Assembly (NCBI GenBank): GCA_963682055.1
Contig: OY821749.1
Coordinates: forward strand, 19,480,631-19,544,630
Origin: Primula veris
Taxonomy: Eukaryota > Streptophyta > Magnoliopsida > Ericales > Primulaceae
DNA: 64,000 nt
Reading direction: 5' to 3'
Made by a program: the position numbers and the translations under genes. The notes below the pieces were generated by a model. It saw only the letters and a list, made by a program, of their open reading frames with translations. It had not been told where the DNA came from and ran no database searches. Shown here one piece after another: positions 60,301 through 64,000 of the stretch; position 1 is the first letter of the stretch; the number at the start of each line of letters is the position of its first letter.

Positions 60301-61808
60301 CAAGTAGAAGTAGAACGGCAATACCTCTACAAGCTTTCCACTATCCAGTATAAAATCTATTTATTTATTTCTTTTTAAACTGAAACCTATAAAATAGACT
60401 TCAGAATTTCTGAAAATTAATTTACATGTCAGAAAACAGATGATTCAACATAATTATTTTAGACACTGTGACTACTATTCATATAATGAGCTCCCATTCC
60501 TCTTTTTCTTGTGGTACGTAAATTTCTTCCCTTCCTTGCAATTTCAAGTTGGTTGCAAAACCCAATTTACAGTGTTACTATGAAATCTGAATACTTAAAG
60601 TTAGATTACATGTTTGGACTACATTGCAAGCTTGAAACTAATAGATCTCTTAAACATAACCAAAGAGAGATTATCCAATCTGGATGAACAATCCTAAAAT
60701 TCCATGGCTATGATCACTTTTAATTTTTAAATAACAAGATTGATCCCAGTTTACGGGAAAATACATACGGATTCATATAAAAGGCTTAGTGTAACTCTTT
60801 GTTTCTTACATACTAAACTACCGATGATAAGGTCAAGACCTAGAATCAGATCAAGGCCAATACCGTCCTACATCCTACATAGTGGAGAAAACTCCAATAT
60901 TTCTGACCACTGTTGAACATAGAAATTATGACAACGATAGAACCATAACAGCAATCTAGATGATTAATAGTGAACTGAGTAACTGACACCCATACAAGCA
61001 AATAATGAAATTCAAACCTAACCATGGTAAGGAATTGAAACGGTGTCACCTAAAAAAAAGCCAGTTCAGAGAATAAAAAAGACCTGCAAAGGTAGATAGG
61101 GATCTAAAAACATACAGAGGGAAACAAGTCAGGAAGAGAAAAGGAAAATCCTTGAAAGAGAAAATGAAAATCCTCGAAAAAGAAAAATACGATAGGCAAA
61201 TTAAGATAATGATGTATAAAGGGCTGGACGAGATGAGTAATAATAATGAGAGACATTACAAAACAACATATTTGTTCCAATATGATGCTATACAAACTGT
61301 ATATCCTACAAAATAATACACCAATTATACGCAATCACAATTCAAATTATCTCTAGTAGGGTCCCGGCCAGAAATTTGATCTGAAGGAAATAATATCTAT
61401 GACTTTGCAGCTTTGCTGTCCCTCTACAAGAAAAATGCAGCATCATTATGTTTTTTTACCAGTTTTCTCTCCCATTCTTTTTCATAGAGGAATTTAAGGC
61501 AGTATACCAAAAATCAAGCAAATAGTTTTAGCTTCACAGGCAAGAGTTATATATCTATTAAACATTTAATTTCATTTCAGGATTGACCATTTCCTCAACA
61601 TGCAAACAGAGTCAGATCACAGGAATCTTCCTAAAAGATATTTCAAGATATTGACTATCAATTTAGCTCCTCTACTTGATATAAAGTACTTTCTTTCGTA
61701 ATTAAAAAGTACCCTTCGGCCTAATTGTTGAACTAGGACTGTATAAAAGTATTACCTCTCCAGGGTTGACCGTTATAACATGTGGAGTAAAGCTAGCTCC
61801 AAAGCTCC
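57321..61808 (-). CDS. AHL protein, clade B, partial (last four exons; first exon off the right edge)
   Basis: Four exons with GT/AG borders join in frame: 61808-61756 (GSFGASFTPHVITVNPGE), 59531-59400 (DIASKILAFSQQGPRTVCIL ...), 58492-58331 (GRYEIISLSGSYLLSESNGS ...) and 57632-57321. Together they form a complete PPC/DUF296 domain: the THVITV-like start, the LRQPTVSG strand, and the GRYEI core where clade-A proteins have GRFEI. A Pro-rich then Ser/Glu/His/Gly-rich tail ends in STSHMLPQ. The exon phases (2 nt carried in, then 0, 0, 0) match the five-exon layout of clade-B AHL genes, in which exon 1 encodes the AT-hook or hooks. No AT-hook codons were found between 61809 and 64000, so exon 1 is outside the window and intron 1 exceeds 2.19 kb. 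The protein is expected to bind AT-rich DNA as a trimer in the nucleus. Confidence 0.93.
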
Positions 61809-63418
61809 CTGCCATTTAGTGGAAAAGCACAATTAGTAAGTGCATGGCAAGCAGGTAAACTTAACATAGCACAAAATAGAAACGAGGGCAAAAGGTTATG
61901 AATTGCACAGACACCACCCTGTCCATTTGGAAACAATTTGCAGAAATGATTCCCTGAACGAAAAAATTTACAATACTTCGAAGTTGAGTTATAGCATAGA
62001 TAAGCCATCAGTTACTATAACTTAGTGCAAAACAATTCAATGGTCCATGTAAATGGAACCAAGTTTCCTTACTTATTTTCTTGGTAGCATAATAATTACA
62101 AGTCAATTAAACCAGTCTTGATCTTCTTAAAAATAATTTGTGGGTAAAGGAAATATTCAAAGCACTACAAAAGCATTCTACAATGAAAAATTTAGAAGCA
62201 TATGCTAGAAAAGCAGTGGGGACATAAAAAATGTAATTCTGCAGAAACTGTGTAAGGTTTTGTGAATTTGGTGCCATGTGTAACATCTTTTAAATATTTT
62301 CTTCTTCAAATAATGTGTTGCTTCAATGTTTATAATCTTAGTAAAATCAGCATATGACCCCCCCTGTTCATACCAACATCCGTGATTAATTCATACCAGA
62401 AACCATGTGGCTCATGTTCCAGTGTGCATTCACCGTTTAAATGCATTTTCTAGATATTAATATAATAACTACAACATTACCCTAAACTTGCAATACATTT
62501 TCATTGGAAAGATCACCTTTGGGGATTGTTTGACTGCATTTTGGCATTTTTCTGTACTGGTACTTTAGAAGAATTATAAGTGGCTCAGTAGATGTGAATA
62601 TAAATGTTTTTATTGGCATTTAAAAAAGGTTTTGATAGTATTGCAGAGTACCCAAACTTATGCCTCTGTAAAAAGTATGAATCAATGTATTTAAAAAAAA
62701 AGTATTATTCTATCTTAAATGAATAACTAAGTACACTTCCCATAATACACCATAGAATATGTTTTTGATACCAACAAAGATGTACTTTTCTTGGGATCAT
62801 GTGTAAAATTTTCTCAATAAGACAAGAAAGCTCCATTCTTAGTTCTCCCATTAACACAACTTAACCCTCAAGAATGTCAAAATATTTCCATTCCCGAATA
62901 AATATAATTTATTTTAATTTTACCCGACATACTAAATTAGAAAAACATGGCTAAAATACAGTATTAAACATTAAGTTCTGCAGTCTACCTCCATGCAAAC
63001 TCTATACCTCGTTATATTTAAGAGCTCGGCAAAAGCAAATAGTATGACTGTTGATATAATCTGAGACATATCTTCGTCCCAATTTAACAAAAATTTCGGG
63101 TATACGAAAGCTTCATCACAGAATTAACCACCTTAACTATTTAATTTACCTCCTGTTTTTTTTTTTTTTTCCAATATTCACTACAAAAAAATCTGAATGC
63201 AGACGGAAACAGTGAAAAAAATATTCTGACGCCTTGTTTATAGCCATGAGGCTGCGGATCTCAGTGTCACTAACAATTACCCAAATCTCGAATGCAAACT
63301 TCCTTTTTTAGGAAGTGATTTAGCTACAAAAATTTCACATCCAAAATTGCACTCATAGTATAACTTCAAAATACTCAGACCTGATTTAATAATGATTATG
63401 ATGATGATGATGATGATG

Positions 63419-63456
<38 letters not shown>

Positions 63457-64000
63457 GATCCCAAAACCAAGGGGAAATTCCAAATAGATACATGTTTCTA
63501 ATTTAATTATAGATTGATCACGGTTACAAAAAAATTCACTCAGATACATCCTAAACTTTCATTTCAATAATACCCATATTAAAATGTATAACCACTCTCT
63601 AATTATTATCTTATTTTTTCTGTGTCAATTTACGGTTGTTTTAACAGTATCTTTTTAGAGTTTCTTATTTTACTTTTGAGTGTATTTTAGTCATCTCACG
63701 AATTATATGTACTTCCCAAAATGGGCTTTTGCAATTAAGTAGAAACCTATGTATCAAAAAAGAATTCCCACGCAAACCAATATAACAAAGGAAAATGACA
63801 CGTAGCAAAAAAGAAGCGAGCATCAATGAGCATCAAATTAAAAAACAAAGAGTAAAAAGAAGTAGCATCATGTACCATATATAGCTAAGTTTAAAAGAGA
63901 TTTTAACTATGAAAATTTCGATAATTAAGTCTCAAATTATGTACCAAATGATCATTTTCCCTAACTTCAAAATACTCACACCAGATTTAATAACAATAAC
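61809..64000 (-). other. First intron (at least) of the clade-B AHL gene
   Basis: This is read as intron because the exon at 61808 needs one upstream base to complete its first codon and no AT-hook exon is visible. It contains T-runs (63156-63170) and the trinucleotide repeat listed separately. A piece near 63360 (TAACTTCAAAATACTCAGACCTGATTTAATAA, given here in parts: AACTTCAAAATACTCA and GATTTAATAA) recurs at 63964-63994, just before the window edge. Confidence 0.6.
63398..63455. repeat. (ATG)n(ATA)n trinucleotide microsatellite
   Basis: About eight GAT/ATG units pass into about twelve ATA units. It lies inside the first intron of the clade-B AHL gene and is a likely length-polymorphic marker. 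Confidence 0.95.

Noticed and set aside
61793..62008. Upstream exon with AT-hooks of the clade-B AHL gene in the 71-codon frame
   Set aside because: The frame has no RGRP-type motif and is not joined by matching splice phases. The AT-hook exon must be outside the window.

Overview
This is nuclear DNA from a flowering plant, most likely a eudicot. It is AT-rich. Its genes are sparse and plant-specific: an ABA receptor, an ATL-type RING-H2 protein, a SUPERMAN-type zinc finger, and AT-hook/PPC proteins. Split genes have GT/AG introns. The space between genes is filled with plant transposon debris of many kinds. I cannot name the species.

Genes, left to right: an intronless PYR/PYL ABA receptor (2929-3498, minus); an intronless ATL-type RING-H2 E3 ligase (7359-7868, plus); a complete ten-exon M20-family acetylornithine deacetylase-like gene (8458-14975, minus), which I rebuilt exon by exon to an open 435-residue protein; an intronless C2H2 zinc-finger repressor with a C-terminal EAR motif (26882-27616, minus); an intronless clade-A AHL gene (42128-42835, plus); and the last four exons of an intron-containing clade-B AHL gene (57321-61808, minus) whose first exon lies beyond the right edge. 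Each gene stands alone. They share no pathway, although several act in hormone response or development: ABA perception, ubiquitination, organ-boundary type transcription factors, and AHL chromatin proteins.

The rest is layered transposable-element history. It holds a minisatellite (1-460); a PIF/Harbinger-like element split by a foldback element with a 9-bp target duplication (1685-2305); a second, intact copy of the same family (4421-4846); a Stowaway-like MITE next to the ABA-receptor stop codon; a tandem TRIM retrotransposon array with three LTRs and two primer-binding sites (19834-20595); a LINE 3' end (about 23.7 kb) and a LINE RNase H relic (32.8-34.1 kb); several long foldback elements (21.5, 32.2, 34.4 and 37.8 kb); a hAT element with an 8-bp duplication and a transposase relic (44037-45143); a CACTA element carrying a broken TNP2-type transposase (from 48524); and a pair of head-to-head Helitron pieces, one of them split by another 9-bp-duplication foldback (55.66-56.64 kb).

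I found no CRISPR array, rRNA gene, convincing tRNA gene or bacterial-type system. The features most worth a second look are the tandem TRIM array, the GGG-ended foldback family found nested in other transposons, and the Helitron/foldback composite.
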